The notes beneath the pieces were generated by a model. That model was given only the letters and a program-made list of their open reading frames with translations, was not told the DNA's origin and searched no databases. Source: Algoriphagus chordae (GTDB lineage: Bacteria; Bacteroidota; Bacteroidia; Cytophagales; Cyclobacteriaceae). Taken from it: DNA of 64,000 bases. Shown piece by piece: positions 26,143 to 35,133 of this stretch. The DNA is taken from contig NZ_QKZT01000007.1 in the NCBI RefSeq assembly GCF_003254055.1, forward strand, positions 186,001 to 250,000. Reading direction: 5' to 3'. Position numbers and translations under genes: made by a program. Within the stretch, counting starts at the first letter, position 1; every line of letters begins with the position of its first letter.

Positions 26143-27354
26143 TCAAGTCGTATAAACCGAGTTGAACATTACATAATCCGTCGTCAAATCAGATCCCCAA
26201 CCAATACCTTCTTCGTCTCCCGTGTTAAGCTCAAGCTTCACTCGGATATGAGATTCACGAAGCAATTTTTTCATATAGGATTTCTCAAACTGCACAGGGT
26301 TTCCCTTGTCCAGCACCTGCACCAAATGGTTTTGATCACCGATGAAGAGATTCACTTTTTTGTAATTAAATGAAACCCCTGCATTTCCAGCCGCAGCAAT
26401 GATTCTTCCCCAGTTTGGATCACGTCCAAACATTGCCGTTTTAACTAATGTAGAATCTGAAATCGCTCGAATTATAGTTCTTGCGATAGCTTCAGTCCTC
26501 GCGTGAGTCACCTTATATTCTATAAACTTGGAAGCTCCTTCTCCATCTGAAACAATCAACTTAGCCAGATGAGTCAAGATCCCCAACAATTTCTCTTGAA
26601 AAACCGCATAGCCTGGATCTTCCTTGCTATTCACTTTTCTGTTGCCTGCCAATCCATTCGCCATTACGGCCACCATATCATTCGTAGAAGTATCTCCATC
26701 CACGGTGATCATGTTGAAAGAACGATCTACGCAATAAGAAACTGCTTCTTGGAGAAGTTTCTCATCGATGTTGAAGTCGGTTACCACAAAAGCCAACATG
26801 GTAGCCATATTTGGATGGATCATTCCCGAGCCTTTAGCAACCCCACCCATATTGATGCGCACGCCATCGTACTCAAAATCAATAAACCCTTCCTTGGCAA
26901 AAGTATCTGTTGTCAAAATCGCATTGGCAACAAATGAACCTGCTTTGATCTCATCACTAAGCTTTGGAATATTCACCTTCAGGCCTTCAACTACATCGTC
27001 GGTAGGAAATTCCACGCCGATTATACCTGTAGAAGCTACAATCACATCATCTTCAGGAATTCCCAAAGCCTCAGCTGCAGTTCGAACCATCGCCTCAGCG
27101 CCTTCTCGACCTTGATCTCCTGTACAGGCATTTGCATTACCCGCATTACAGATAATTACCTGGGCACGGTTGTTTGCTAAATGTTTCTCGGTGATTTTGA
27201 TAGGCTCAGCTCGAACTTTATTCTGAGTCAAAGTGCCTGCAGCTGCTGCTGGAACTTCAGAATATATAATTGCCAAATCCCGTTTCATGGATTTTACCCC
27301 TGTATGCGCACCCCAGCATTTAATGCCGCGTACGTTCGTAATATTTTTGATCAT
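26143..27354 (-). CDS. argJ: Bifunctional glutamate N-acetyltransferase / ornithine acetyltransferase
   Basis: 403 residues from ATG 27354; the longer frame to 27387 adds a lysine-rich stretch and is unlikely. ArgJ moves acetyl from N-acetylornithine to glutamate, closing the acetyl cycle of arginine synthesis. The autocleavage site, with its nucleophilic threonine, is in HPNMATMLAF, and GRDPNWGRI plus a C-terminal DYVMFNSVYTT are typical. It ends the argB-argD-argC-argJ run; the 173-base gap to argC contains a small GGTC/GACC hairpin (27464-27475). Whether it also uses acetyl-CoA cannot be judged here. Confidence 0.94.
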   Translation of the reverse strand: MIKNITNVRGIKCWGAHTGVKSMKRDLAIIYSEVPAAAAGTLTQNKVRAEPIKITEKHLANNRAQVIICNAGNANACTGDQGREGAEAMVRTAAEALGIPEDDVIVASTGIIGVEFPTDDVVEGLKVNIPKLSDEIKAGSFVANAILTTDTFAKEGFIDFEYDGVRINMGGVAKGSGMIHPNMATMLAFVVTDFNIDEKLLQEAVSYCVDRSFNMITVDGDTSTNDMVAVMANGLAGNRKVNSKEDPGYAVFQEKLLGILTHLAKLIVSDGEGASKFIEYKVTHARTEAIARTIIRAISDSTLVKTAMFGRDPNWGRIIAAAGNAGVSFNYKKVNLFIGDQNHLVQVLDKGNPVQFEKSYMKKLLRESHIRVKLELNTGDEEGIGWGSDLTTDYVMFNSVYTT

Positions 27355-27527
27355 CTTTTTCTTTTTTAGTTTAAGGTAAATCCGCAATTACATCATTAGA
27401 TGATAGAGTGGATTAGTTAGATGCTAAACACTTGAATTGAGGCCACTTCAGTCATCTGTTATCGGTCTTCCGACCTGATAAGCAAAGAAAATAAAGATAC
27501 TGGCATCAATCACAATGGGAAATCACA

Positions 27528-28571
27528 TCAAGGTTTTAATGGCACTTGGTTCAACCCTTCTGCCTCTGACAAACCAAACATTAAATTCATATTGTGAACC
27601 GCCTGACTAGCGGCGCCTTTTAGCAAGTTATCGATTGCTGAGACAACAATCACACGCTCGGTTCTTGCATCCCAAACAGGGAACACATCGCAAAAATGAC
27701 TTCCACGAACATCTTTGATTCCAGGTGATTGATTTCTCAATCTTACAAATGGCTTATCTTGATAAAACTCCCGATAGATCTCAGTTAATTTTTCCTGATT
27801 CATCTCACCCTTGATTTTGGCATAAGCCGTCACCAGAATCCCCCTATCTACAGGAAGTAGATGCGGAGTAAACTGAACGGTGGTATGACTCCCTGCCAAG
27901 CCTCCTAGTTGCTCCTCGATCTCAATCGTATGTCTGTGGCCAGCTATACCATAGGCTTTGAAATTCTCATTTACATTAGAGAAATGCGTAGTGGCACTCG
28001 CTTTAATTCCTGCTCCTGTAAGACCTGACTTAGCATCAATGATCAGAGATTTTTCTTCTATTAGCTGCTTCGCAAAAAGCGGAGCCATGCTCAAAATGGA
28101 TGCGGTAGGAAAGCAGCCTGGATTTGCAACGAGGCTTGCTGACTTAATTTTATCTGCAAAAAGCTCTGGCAAACCATAAACAGCCATAGCAAATCCTTCT
28201 GGATAGCTATGTTTTTTGTTGTACCATTCTTCGTAAACTTCCTTGGTGGAAAGTCTAAAATCTCCCGAAAGGTCAATAATTTTTGCTCCTGAATCTTTCC
28301 ATTTTGCCACAAAATCCATGGAAACACCATGAGGCAAAGCCAGGAAAATAACATCTAGATTTTGCTTATTTACCTCTTCAGCACTTACCAGAGGAATATC
28401 TAATCTATCTACAAATTGCGGGTGCAAGTCAGAAAAAGGCTTACCCACATGTGACTCAGAAGTGATCATTTCTATGGATACTCCTTCGTGATTGAGAAGT
28501 AATCTCGCCAACTCAGAACCTGTAAATCCAGATGCTCCGACTATGGCTACTTTTAATTTTTGATTGCTCAT
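27528..28571 (-). CDS. argC: N-acetyl-gamma-glutamyl-phosphate reductase
   Basis: 347 residues. It performs the NADPH-dependent reduction of N-acetylglutamyl phosphate to the semialdehyde. Motifs are the Rossmann start VAIVGASGFTGSELARLLL and the catalytic cysteine in VANPGCFPTA, followed by the AGHRHTIEIEEQL region. The length is normal. It begins 2 bases after the argD stop codon, so translation is probably coupled. Confidence 0.96.
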   Translation of the reverse strand: MSNQKLKVAIVGASGFTGSELARLLLNHEGVSIEMITSESHVGKPFSDLHPQFVDRLDIPLVSAEEVNKQNLDVIFLALPHGVSMDFVAKWKDSGAKIIDLSGDFRLSTKEVYEEWYNKKHSYPEGFAMAVYGLPELFADKIKSASLVANPGCFPTASILSMAPLFAKQLIEEKSLIIDAKSGLTGAGIKASATTHFSNVNENFKAYGIAGHRHTIEIEEQLGGLAGSHTTVQFTPHLLPVDRGILVTAYAKIKGEMNQEKLTEIYREFYQDKPFVRLRNQSPGIKDVRGSHFCDVFPVWDARTERVIVVSAIDNLLKGAASQAVHNMNLMFGLSEAEGLNQVPLKP

Positions 28572-28573
28572 GC

Positions 28574-29767
28574 TTAGGCTGTAACTGTGGTTTCTGATAG
28601 AATTTCATCTAGTTTTTCCAGGAATATATTCAGTTCATCCCTACTGATATTCAGTGCCGGAACGAGTCTTAGAATATTTCCAGCAGTTGCATTGGCCACA
28701 ATTCCTTCTTCGAGTAATCTCAAAACATAAGGCTTGGCTTCAGATTTCATTTTCACGCCAAGCATGAGACCTAATCCTCTTACAGATTCAAGCTCATCAT
28801 GCTTCGTTATCAATTCAGCCAGTTTCCCTTGCAACCATTCGCTGGTTTCACTCGCTCTTTTGCAAAGCTGCTCATCGTTGATCACCTCTATCGTCGCTAT
28901 CGCCGAAGCTGCAACCAGTGGATTCCCTCCGAAAGTCGTACCGTGATCACCAAATTCAATCGCACTTGCAACTTTCTCATTGCACAGCAAAGCTCCGATT
29001 GGCGCTCCACCACCTAGGCCTTTGGCCAAAGTCATGATGTCTGGTTGTACCCCGAAATGATCCTTTGCGAACCACTTTCCTGTTCGGCCGATTCCACATT
29101 GGATTTCGTCAAAAATCAACAAAATACCCTTCTCGTCACATAATTCTCTCAATCCTTCCAGATAAGCCTTTTCCGCAGGCACAACTCCTCCTTCTCCCTG
29201 GATCGGCTCTACGATTACAGCTGCAGTTTCAATGTCAATGGCATCTGCCACAGCTGCAAGATCATTAAAAGGAACTTGAGCAAAACCTGTTGGGATTGGG
29301 CCAAATCCTTGTTGGTATTTCTCCTGACCTGTAGCGATAGTCGCTAAAGTTCTACCGTGAAATGAATTCTGCATGGAAATAATTTTGCCGCCTCTTTCAT
29401 GCTTGTGTCCGTATCTACGAGCAATCTTAATCGCTCCCTCCACAGATTCAGCACCCGAATTTGTCAAGAAAACCCGATCTAAACCTGAGATTTTCACAAG
29501 CAATTCACTTAACGCAACTTGCTGTGGACTTACGAAGAAATTAGAAATATGCATCAATTGAGCTGCCTGCTCCTGTATCGCTTTCACGACTTTCGGATGG
29601 CAATGCCCTACATTATTGACAGCTATTCCAGCCAATAAATCAATGTATTCCTTACCATCGGCATCCCAGAGACGCGATCCTTTTCCTTTGATAAAAGCTA
29701 AAGGAAAGCGATTGAATGTGGGTAAGTAATTCTCTTTGTCTTTGGTATATAAATCTTGATTTGTCAT
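28574..29767 (-). CDS. argD: Acetylornithine aminotransferase
   Basis: 397 residues, class III PLP aminotransferase. Motifs are GGIAVN-like LLAGIAVNNVGHCHP, FHGRTLAT, FDEIQCGIGRTGKWF and the PLP-lysine segment TLAKGLGGGAPIGA. It converts N-acetylglutamate semialdehyde to N-acetylornithine using glutamate. Gene spacing of 2-3 bases to argB and argC supports the arginine role over ornithine or succinylornithine catabolic paralogues. Confidence 0.94.
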   Translation of the reverse strand: MTNQDLYTKDKENYLPTFNRFPLAFIKGKGSRLWDADGKEYIDLLAGIAVNNVGHCHPKVVKAIQEQAAQLMHISNFFVSPQQVALSELLVKISGLDRVFLTNSGAESVEGAIKIARRYGHKHERGGKIISMQNSFHGRTLATIATGQEKYQQGFGPIPTGFAQVPFNDLAAVADAIDIETAAVIVEPIQGEGGVVPAEKAYLEGLRELCDEKGILLIFDEIQCGIGRTGKWFAKDHFGVQPDIMTLAKGLGGGAPIGALLCNEKVASAIEFGDHGTTFGGNPLVAASAIATIEVINDEQLCKRASETSEWLQGKLAELITKHDELESVRGLGLMLGVKMKSEAKPYVLRLLEEGIVANATAGNILRLVPALNISRDELNIFLEKLDEILSETTVTA

Positions 29768-29770
29768 AGT

Positions 29771-30586
29771 CTATTGTAGTGTCAAAGTAGTTCCAATTTT
29801 CTCATTGTCAATCACATACTTTGCGATTTGCTCAGGCTTGGTACCATTTAGAATAATTGCTTTCTTCACGCCTTCTTGCAAAGCCAGCATACAGGATTGG
29901 ATTTTGGGGATCATTCCGCCTTGAATCGTCGTCCCCATATGTTCATTTACTGCGCTTTCATTGAGTTCACGAATGATCGATGCAGGATCTGGATAGTTGA
30001 GGAAAAGTCCATCCACGTCCGTAAGGACAATAAGCTGATCAGCATTTACAGCTGCTGCAAGTTTCCCAGCAAAAGTATCCGCGTTGATATTATAGGAAGT
30101 ACCATCCACACCATCTGCTACACATGCGACCACGGGCACATAGCCTGCTTCGCAAAGTAAATTGATCAGGCTATCGTCGATTTGTGTGATTTCACCGACC
30201 AAACCCAAATCGACAATGCTACCATCAGCTGATTTGTGCTGATATTTTACTGCCTGAACCATTCCTGCGTCTTTACCAGAAAGGCCGATGGCTTTTAATT
30301 TATTTTGATTGAGCGTGGAGATCAAATCAGCATTGACTTCTCCGATCAGAGCTTTTTGGATTTCTGCGAAAGCAATGGCTTCCGTCACCCTGAGGCCATC
30401 CACGAATTGTGATTTGATGGCTGCTTTTTCTAGTGCTTTGTTTATAAATGGTCCACCTCCATGTACCATGATGACTTCAAATCCCGCTTCTTGAAGTTTA
30501 AAAATCTGTGCGGCAATTTCTTGCTGCAACTGGGGATTGATCATCGCATTCCCACCATATTTGATGAGAATTCTTTGCTTAGACAT
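29771..30586 (-). CDS. argB: Acetylglutamate kinase
   Basis: 271 residues of the amino-acid kinase fold: ILIKYGGNAM at the N-terminus, VMVHGGGPFINKAL for the substrate loop, LTDVDGLFLN for nucleotide binding, and IQGGMIPKIQSCMLAL. It phosphorylates N-acetylglutamate and is usually the feedback-inhibited step. The N-terminal arginine-sensing helix of hexameric ArgB proteins is absent, since the protein starts almost directly at the first strand. That would fit a dimeric, arginine-insensitive enzyme when partnered by ArgJ, but it is inference. It is first in the operon. Confidence 0.95.
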   Translation of the reverse strand: MSKQRILIKYGGNAMINPQLQQEIAAQIFKLQEAGFEVIMVHGGGPFINKALEKAAIKSQFVDGLRVTEAIAFAEIQKALIGEVNADLISTLNQNKLKAIGLSGKDAGMVQAVKYQHKSADGSIVDLGLVGEITQIDDSLINLLCEAGYVPVVACVADGVDGTSYNINADTFAGKLAAAVNADQLIVLTDVDGLFLNYPDPASIIRELNESAVNEHMGTTIQGGMIPKIQSCMLALQEGVKKAIILNGTKPEQIAKYVIDNEKIGTTLTLQ

Positions 30587-30880
30587 TTTGCTTTTCTTTA
30601 TATAAAATTGATTTTTCCCAAAACTGGCTCTCCCGTGTGGAGGGATAGAAATAGAAACAAATCAGAATTGAATTACAGCTTTTAAATGTTGATAATTTGA
30701 TAAATACAGGTTTAACATATTTAACCTGCTACTATTTAAACAACCATCGTACCGAAAGAGGATATCTCGCCTAATAGGGAAATGTTGTTAGAATAGTGAA
30801 ACGTAAAACTCTTAAAAGCCAAATGGCGAATGGATTTTTGGTATAAAAGGGTGACAAGCTGGCAGGTTTGCAGTAAAAAC
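30587..30880. other. Leader and spacer upstream of argB
   Basis: 294 bases without a gene. The one structured element is an imperfect 22-base dyad, CAGGTTTAACATATTTAACCTG (arms 8 of 9 matching, 30707-30728), about 120 bases before argB. It is a possible operator. I found no exact TAnnTTTG box for argB and no small ORF with coding character. Confidence 0.35.
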
Positions 30881-32026
30881 CTATCTATCAAACCCTAACA
30901 TATCTTCAATATTCTTAGGAGTAATTAGGCCCAGGGTTGCCTCAGGATATGCAGTTGTAAATGTAGAAGGAAATCTGGCTTTAGATTTTTCGCTCCACTT
31001 ACATTCTATGGCTCTCATACCTTCTTCTGACTCTTCTATAAAATCAATTTCCTGCTGTGCCGTAGTCCTCCAGAAATAATAGTTAGCATCCGAGTTATTA
31101 TATGCCTGATACTTCATCCGTTCTACGATATAGTAATTTTCCCAAAGTGCCCCCACATCTGTCCTGTTTATAAAAGGATTGAAGTTCCCTAAAATCGCAT
31201 TTCTGATCCCGCAATCATAGAAGTAAATTTTCTTCCCCTTCTTTAATTCAGTTCTAATATTTCTATTGTACGCGGGAACCCTAAAGATTACATAGGCCTT
31301 TTCCAGCAGGTCTATATATTTTTCTACGGTAGTCTTATCCGCTTCTACTAATTGCCCTAATTCATGGTAATTAACTTCACTGCCAAGCTGAAGCGCTAGA
31401 GATTTAAGCAATTTCTCAAGCAAAATTGGCTTTTTGATTTGTTCCAGCATCAACAAATCTTTGTAGAGATAGCTTCCCGCCAGAAGTTTTAATAACTCCT
31501 TTTCTTCACCAGCATGGGTCACAATTTCTGGATAATAGCCATAAATCATACGATGCTCGATCAGGCGCTTTTCAGCCAATAAGCCATGATGATTTACCAT
31601 TTCTCCAAAACTTAGAGGGAATAGAAAGAATTCGAATTTTCTGCCGGTCAAAGGCTCATTCGACAAATTCACCAAGTCAAATGCAGATGAACCTGTAGCA
31701 ATAACTTGCACATCTTTGAGCTGATCTACGACTATTTTCAGTGTTATACCTATGCCGGGAATTCGCTGTGCTTCATCAATAAACAGGATCTTATGATCCC
31801 CCAACAAATTTTTTAACCTAGAGGCAGTAGTCTCTGTTAGTTCAGACCTCACATCCGCCTCATCTCCATTTAGATACAGCCAAGTATGGCCAGTCCCCTC
31901 CAATAACTTTTCACAAAGTGTGCTTTTCCCAACCTGCCTAGGCCCCAAAATCAGGATCGCTTTGTTTCGGAACAAACGCTCTTTAATGGAAGGGAGAATG
32001 TTTCTAATTATCGCAGTTTGTGACAT
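30881..32026 (-). CDS. AAA ATPase with DUF4143 domain
   Basis: 381 residues. The N-terminal AAA_14 domain has Walker A GPRQVGKST (28-36) and Walker B LFIDEAQRI (82-89). A winged helix-turn-helix-like segment follows at about 205-265 (NYHELGQLVEADKTTVEKYI), then the DUF4143 nuclease-like C-terminal fold with TAQQEIDFIEE and the AIECKWSEK strand, which retains E..D and ExK acidic/lysine residues. The family is widespread and poorly understood, possibly linked to mobile or defence loci. The gene stands alone and has a palindrome array over its promoter. Confidence 0.9.
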   Translation of the reverse strand: MSQTAIIRNILPSIKERLFRNKAILILGPRQVGKSTLCEKLLEGTGHTWLYLNGDEADVRSELTETTASRLKNLLGDHKILFIDEAQRIPGIGITLKIVVDQLKDVQVIATGSSAFDLVNLSNEPLTGRKFEFFLFPLSFGEMVNHHGLLAEKRLIEHRMIYGYYPEIVTHAGEEKELLKLLAGSYLYKDLLMLEQIKKPILLEKLLKSLALQLGSEVNYHELGQLVEADKTTVEKYIDLLEKAYVIFRVPAYNRNIRTELKKGKKIYFYDCGIRNAILGNFNPFINRTDVGALWENYYIVERMKYQAYNNSDANYYFWRTTAQQEIDFIEESEEGMRAIECKWSEKSKARFPSTFTTAYPEATLGLITPKNIEDMLGFDR

Positions 32027-32039
32027 AGTTAAGAATATG

Positions 32040-32112
32040 AATCACAAATTTAATATAACTTTTGTGATTCAAATCACAAAATATAGCTATTATTTGTGAT
32101 TCAAATCACAAA
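32040..32112 (-). promoter_or_regulatory. Promoter overlapped by 32-bp-phased palindromes
   Basis: Two identical copies of TTTGTGATTCAAATCACAAA (32061-32080 and 32093-32112) and a matching right half-site AATCACAAA (32040-32048) recur at exactly 32 bases, about three helical turns. On the minus strand, TTG (32072-32070) and TAAATTTG (32052-32045), 17 bases apart, form a consensus promoter whose -33 box lies in the centre of one palindrome and whose -7 box overlaps the half-site. This is a strong operator layout for repression of the ATPase gene. Confidence 0.75.
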
Positions 32113-32164
32113 AATCACGGATAAGATTTAGTTTGAAATAATGTAAAATGAGTACTAACTGCTC

Positions 32165-33358
32165 TTAATTTGACTCCAACACTTTCACCATCTTATCAAA
32201 TCCCTTCTTGATTTCAGTGAATTGCCGATCTCTGGATGCTTCCAGCTCTTCCTTAGTGGCATTTGTCGCCACTTTGAATTGCTCATAGATTTCCGAGAAT
32301 TCGATGGAGCGCTGATTGCCTTTCAATCCCCATGTTGCTAAATAAGCACCGAGTTTTTCTACTTTTAAGCCCACATGCGGCACGGCGTAACTCAAAGCCG
32401 TAATCGCTCCATGCAAACTCGTCCCGACATAGCATTTAGAATTGGCGATCAGGTACATGATGTCCCAGATATTATCCGCATCAAAATAGGTGTATGGACT
32501 TTTCAAAAGTGATCCGATCTCCTGCAAAGCTTCATGATCGTCATGGTCCAAAGCCTTGCCTATAGGACAAAGACAGATTTCCGTCTTTCCTTTTTCATAA
32601 ATCTCATCCAGTCCGCTGGCAATTACTTGCTCGTGACCACGTGTGGTTTTCTTATTTATTTGAGCAAAAACATACTTTCTTGAATGCTCAGCCACATAGC
32701 CGGCGACGTCCTGAGTTACGTTCTTATGAAGAAAATTCAGCGGGTAAAATTCTGACATCAAAATGGCTGAGTCGGGGCAAAGATCAGCAGTTAGGCCGCT
32801 TTTCTTCAAATTATCCACGGTCAGCTGATCACGGACAGCAAAGTAATCTGCATTCTCAAGCTTCTCTTTTAAGAAGTCATACTTCGTAAAAGTGGCAGGG
32901 CTAAGACCAGAACCTCCCAGTGAATTCAAAGTCACAGATTGGACGCCAGAGAAGTCAGATTTATCAAAAACAAAAGGGAGAGTCGTCTTACCCTTCAGGA
33001 TTTTTTTAGTCCAGGCATTCAGATCCAACACTTTATTCACTCGCACATGCCTCTTATTGATTCGCTGGAAAAGTGGATTCAGTGCAGCATACAGTGAATT
33101 CCATGTCACGCCCAGCGCTTCACCGCCCGCTATAATCACATGCACAGGATTAGTTGGATCACTACAGGCTTTATAAAACTTCTGTAATCCTTTGGTAGGC
33201 AAACCTCCCACGCTGGTCAGATCGCTTTCCACCAGACCAAAATATTCAAATTCGAAATCTTTCCCGTATGAGCTCAATTGCCGTTCGATTACCAACGGAA
33301 AAAGTAAATCTCCGTAATTGTATCGGTCGAAGGCGCCTATAATTAAGACTTTTGTCAT
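32165..33358 (-). CDS. Polysaccharide pyruvyl transferase family protein
   Basis: 397 residues from ATG 33358; the open frame extends nine codons further without support. The family (CsaB/WcaK-like, GT-B-like fold) adds ketal-linked pyruvate from PEP to sugars in exopolysaccharides. Visible are the N-terminal KVLIIGAFDRYNYGDLLFP with the conserved Asn-x-Gly-Asp and the C-terminal YVGTSLHGAITALSYAVP motif. It is divergent from the flippase gene and begins the polysaccharide region, so the product glycan probably carries an acidic pyruvyl group. Confidence 0.88.
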   Translation of the reverse strand: MTKVLIIGAFDRYNYGDLLFPLVIERQLSSYGKDFEFEYFGLVESDLTSVGGLPTKGLQKFYKACSDPTNPVHVIIAGGEALGVTWNSLYAALNPLFQRINKRHVRVNKVLDLNAWTKKILKGKTTLPFVFDKSDFSGVQSVTLNSLGGSGLSPATFTKYDFLKEKLENADYFAVRDQLTVDNLKKSGLTADLCPDSAILMSEFYPLNFLHKNVTQDVAGYVAEHSRKYVFAQINKKTTRGHEQVIASGLDEIYEKGKTEICLCPIGKALDHDDHEALQEIGSLLKSPYTYFDADNIWDIMYLIANSKCYVGTSLHGAITALSYAVPHVGLKVEKLGAYLATWGLKGNQRSIEFSEIYEQFKVATNATKEELEASRDRQFTEIKKGFDKMVKVLESN

Positions 33359-33585
33359 GTGTATTATTTTTAGTCGACGGACCATAGACCATAGTCCACT
33401 GCCGGTAAAACTGAACCTCGAGCGCTTTGGTGCATTGAATTTTTCATCTGCCCAAGGTCTCTTGAAGAAGTTCGACGAACTCCTTGCAAAAAAGATACTT
33501 GATTTTAAATCCAGAGAAATTAAGCTGAGGAACTATTTTTGGTAAGTAGGACGTAAATTCAGTACAAAATCATCAAAAGACTATT
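33359..33585. other. Divergent spacer with repeats and promoter box
   Basis: 227 bases between the pyruvyltransferase and flippase genes. It contains the phased phrase GGACCATAGACCATAGTCC (33379-33397), a 13-base dyad AGTTCGACGAACT (33469-33481), and an exact -7 element TATTTTTG (33534-33541) about 45 bases before the flippase, with no TTG at the right distance. The 75-codon open frame here looks non-coding. Confidence 0.4.
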
Positions 33586-35133
33586 TTGAGCACCAAACCC
33601 GTTGCCGTCCATCGTATTTTTTCAGGTTCAGTCTGGGGGATTTTAGCCAAAATTCTCGATGCCGCCGCCAAGTTCGTGACCATCCCATTATTGGTTGGGT
33701 ATTATGGCAAAGCTGACTACGGATTGATCGCCTTGGCTTTTTCGCTAAATGCTTATTTGAGACTTATGGATCTAGGGATGAACGTGGGTTCTGTGCGCTT
33801 TTTCTCGATGTGGGAAGCCAAAGCTGACTGGGAAAACATCGGAAAAGCTTCACGTTCCAGCATTATTTTCTACGGTACCATCGGACTGGTAAATGCCCTG
33901 ATTTTCATCTTCATGGCAAATTACGGCCAGCTTTTCTTCAATCTCAATCCAGATCAGATCCCTACGTACAGGATTATGATGTACATACTTTCGGCAAGTA
34001 CAGTGTTGAACTGGCTGTCGAATGTGATCATTCAGCTACTCAGTGCCAAGGACGAGCTTGGCTACGTGAACCGAGTGACGGTAGTGAGCAGTGTTTTGAA
34101 TTTTGTGGTAGCAATCACAGCCATTCATTTCAAGTGGTCATTGCCACAATACTTCCTATTCTACACGATTTCTACACTGGTTCCTATCCCTCTGAACATA
34201 CTACGTCTTCGGGTTTTTCCTGTTCCTCTAGGGCAAATGCTAACACCAAAGTGGGATGGAAAGATTTTCAGAGAAATCATCGGCTACAGTTCTGCGATAT
34301 TCCTGATGGGTTTATTCCAACTCACTGCAAATGAATTGCGTCCTATTTTGCTGGCAAAATTTGCTTCGGGTATAGATGTACTGACGGATTACCGTGTGAT
34401 TCAGACGATTGCGATGCTGATTATTTCCTTCGGAACGATATTTCTTCAGGTGCTTCTGCCCTCTGCTTCTAAAGTCTACCAGGAGGGGAATCACCCCAAA
34501 ATGGAGAAGATGGTTTTTACTGCTACTCGCTACATTTCTATCTTTTTAAGTTTCATTGTATTCCTACTGGTTCTGAATTCTGAAGCTATCCTTCTCCTCT
34601 ATATGGGGAAAGATTACCTCCATTTGGCCATTTGGCTGAACATCTGGCTGCTCACGGTGCTGCTCAATATGCACAATACTCCTGTGGCTAGTTTGGTGCT
34701 TTCTTCAGGCAAAACCCGTTTCCTCATTTACTCTTCGGCGACTGCTTGTATACTATCACTTCCGATCACGGTGATCCTTGCACCTACACTGAATGTAGGC
34801 GCGGCGGTAATTGGTTACTTGGCTTATATGCTGATTCAGATCGGATTCTTCTATATTTATTATATTCCCAAAGTACTGAAGCTAGATAGCAAGAAGATTT
34901 TCTTTGGCGCATTTTCTCCTTCAGTTTTAGGTGCTTTGGTTGCATTTGCGGTGTCTTTTGGTTTGGGTAAATTGGTAGAAATACCAGAAGGCTTTCTGGG
35001 AATCGTAATCAATTCGGCGATTTTCACTACGGTTTTTGCCGCATTCCACTTTCTGTTTATCATCAAAGCCGCGGATATTGAATTTCTACGCAGCAAACTT
35101 TTGAAAAGAAAACCATCTCATGAGCAAGAATAA
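33586..35133 (+). CDS. Polysaccharide flippase (Wzx/MATE-like)
   Basis: 515 residues with about 12-14 hydrophobic segments and the oligosaccharide-flippase start GSVWGILAKILDAAAKFVTIPL. It moves lipid-linked repeat units across the inner membrane. The only start after the upstream in-frame stop (33547) that keeps the first helix intact is TTG at 33586; the first ATG falls deep inside, so a TTG start is likely. It overlaps the next glycosyltransferase gene by 14 bases. Confidence 0.9.
   Translation: MSTKPVAVHRIFSGSVWGILAKILDAAAKFVTIPLLVGYYGKADYGLIALAFSLNAYLRLMDLGMNVGSVRFFSMWEAKADWENIGKASRSSIIFYGTIGLVNALIFIFMANYGQLFFNLNPDQIPTYRIMMYILSASTVLNWLSNVIIQLLSAKDELGYVNRVTVVSSVLNFVVAITAIHFKWSLPQYFLFYTISTLVPIPLNILRLRVFPVPLGQMLTPKWDGKIFREIIGYSSAIFLMGLFQLTANELRPILLAKFASGIDVLTDYRVIQTIAMLIISFGTIFLQVLLPSASKVYQEGNHPKMEKMVFTATRYISIFLSFIVFLLVLNSEAILLLYMGKDYLHLAIWLNIWLLTVLLNMHNTPVASLVLSSGKTRFLIYSSATACILSLPITVILAPTLNVGAAVIGYLAYMLIQIGFFYIYYIPKVLKLDSKKIFFGAFSPSVLGALVAFAVSFGLGKLVEIPEGFLGIVINSAIFTTVFAAFHFLFIIKAADIEFLRSKLLKRKPSHEQE

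Noticed and set aside
26569..27115. Plus-strand frames inside argJ
   Set aside because: Shadows of argJ; they lack coding character and known motifs.
33318..33545. 75-codon open frame on the plus strand between the pyruvyltransferase and flippase genes
   Set aside because: It covers the repeat-like spacer and the start of a minus-strand gene, has no sensible start or protein character, and looks non-coding.
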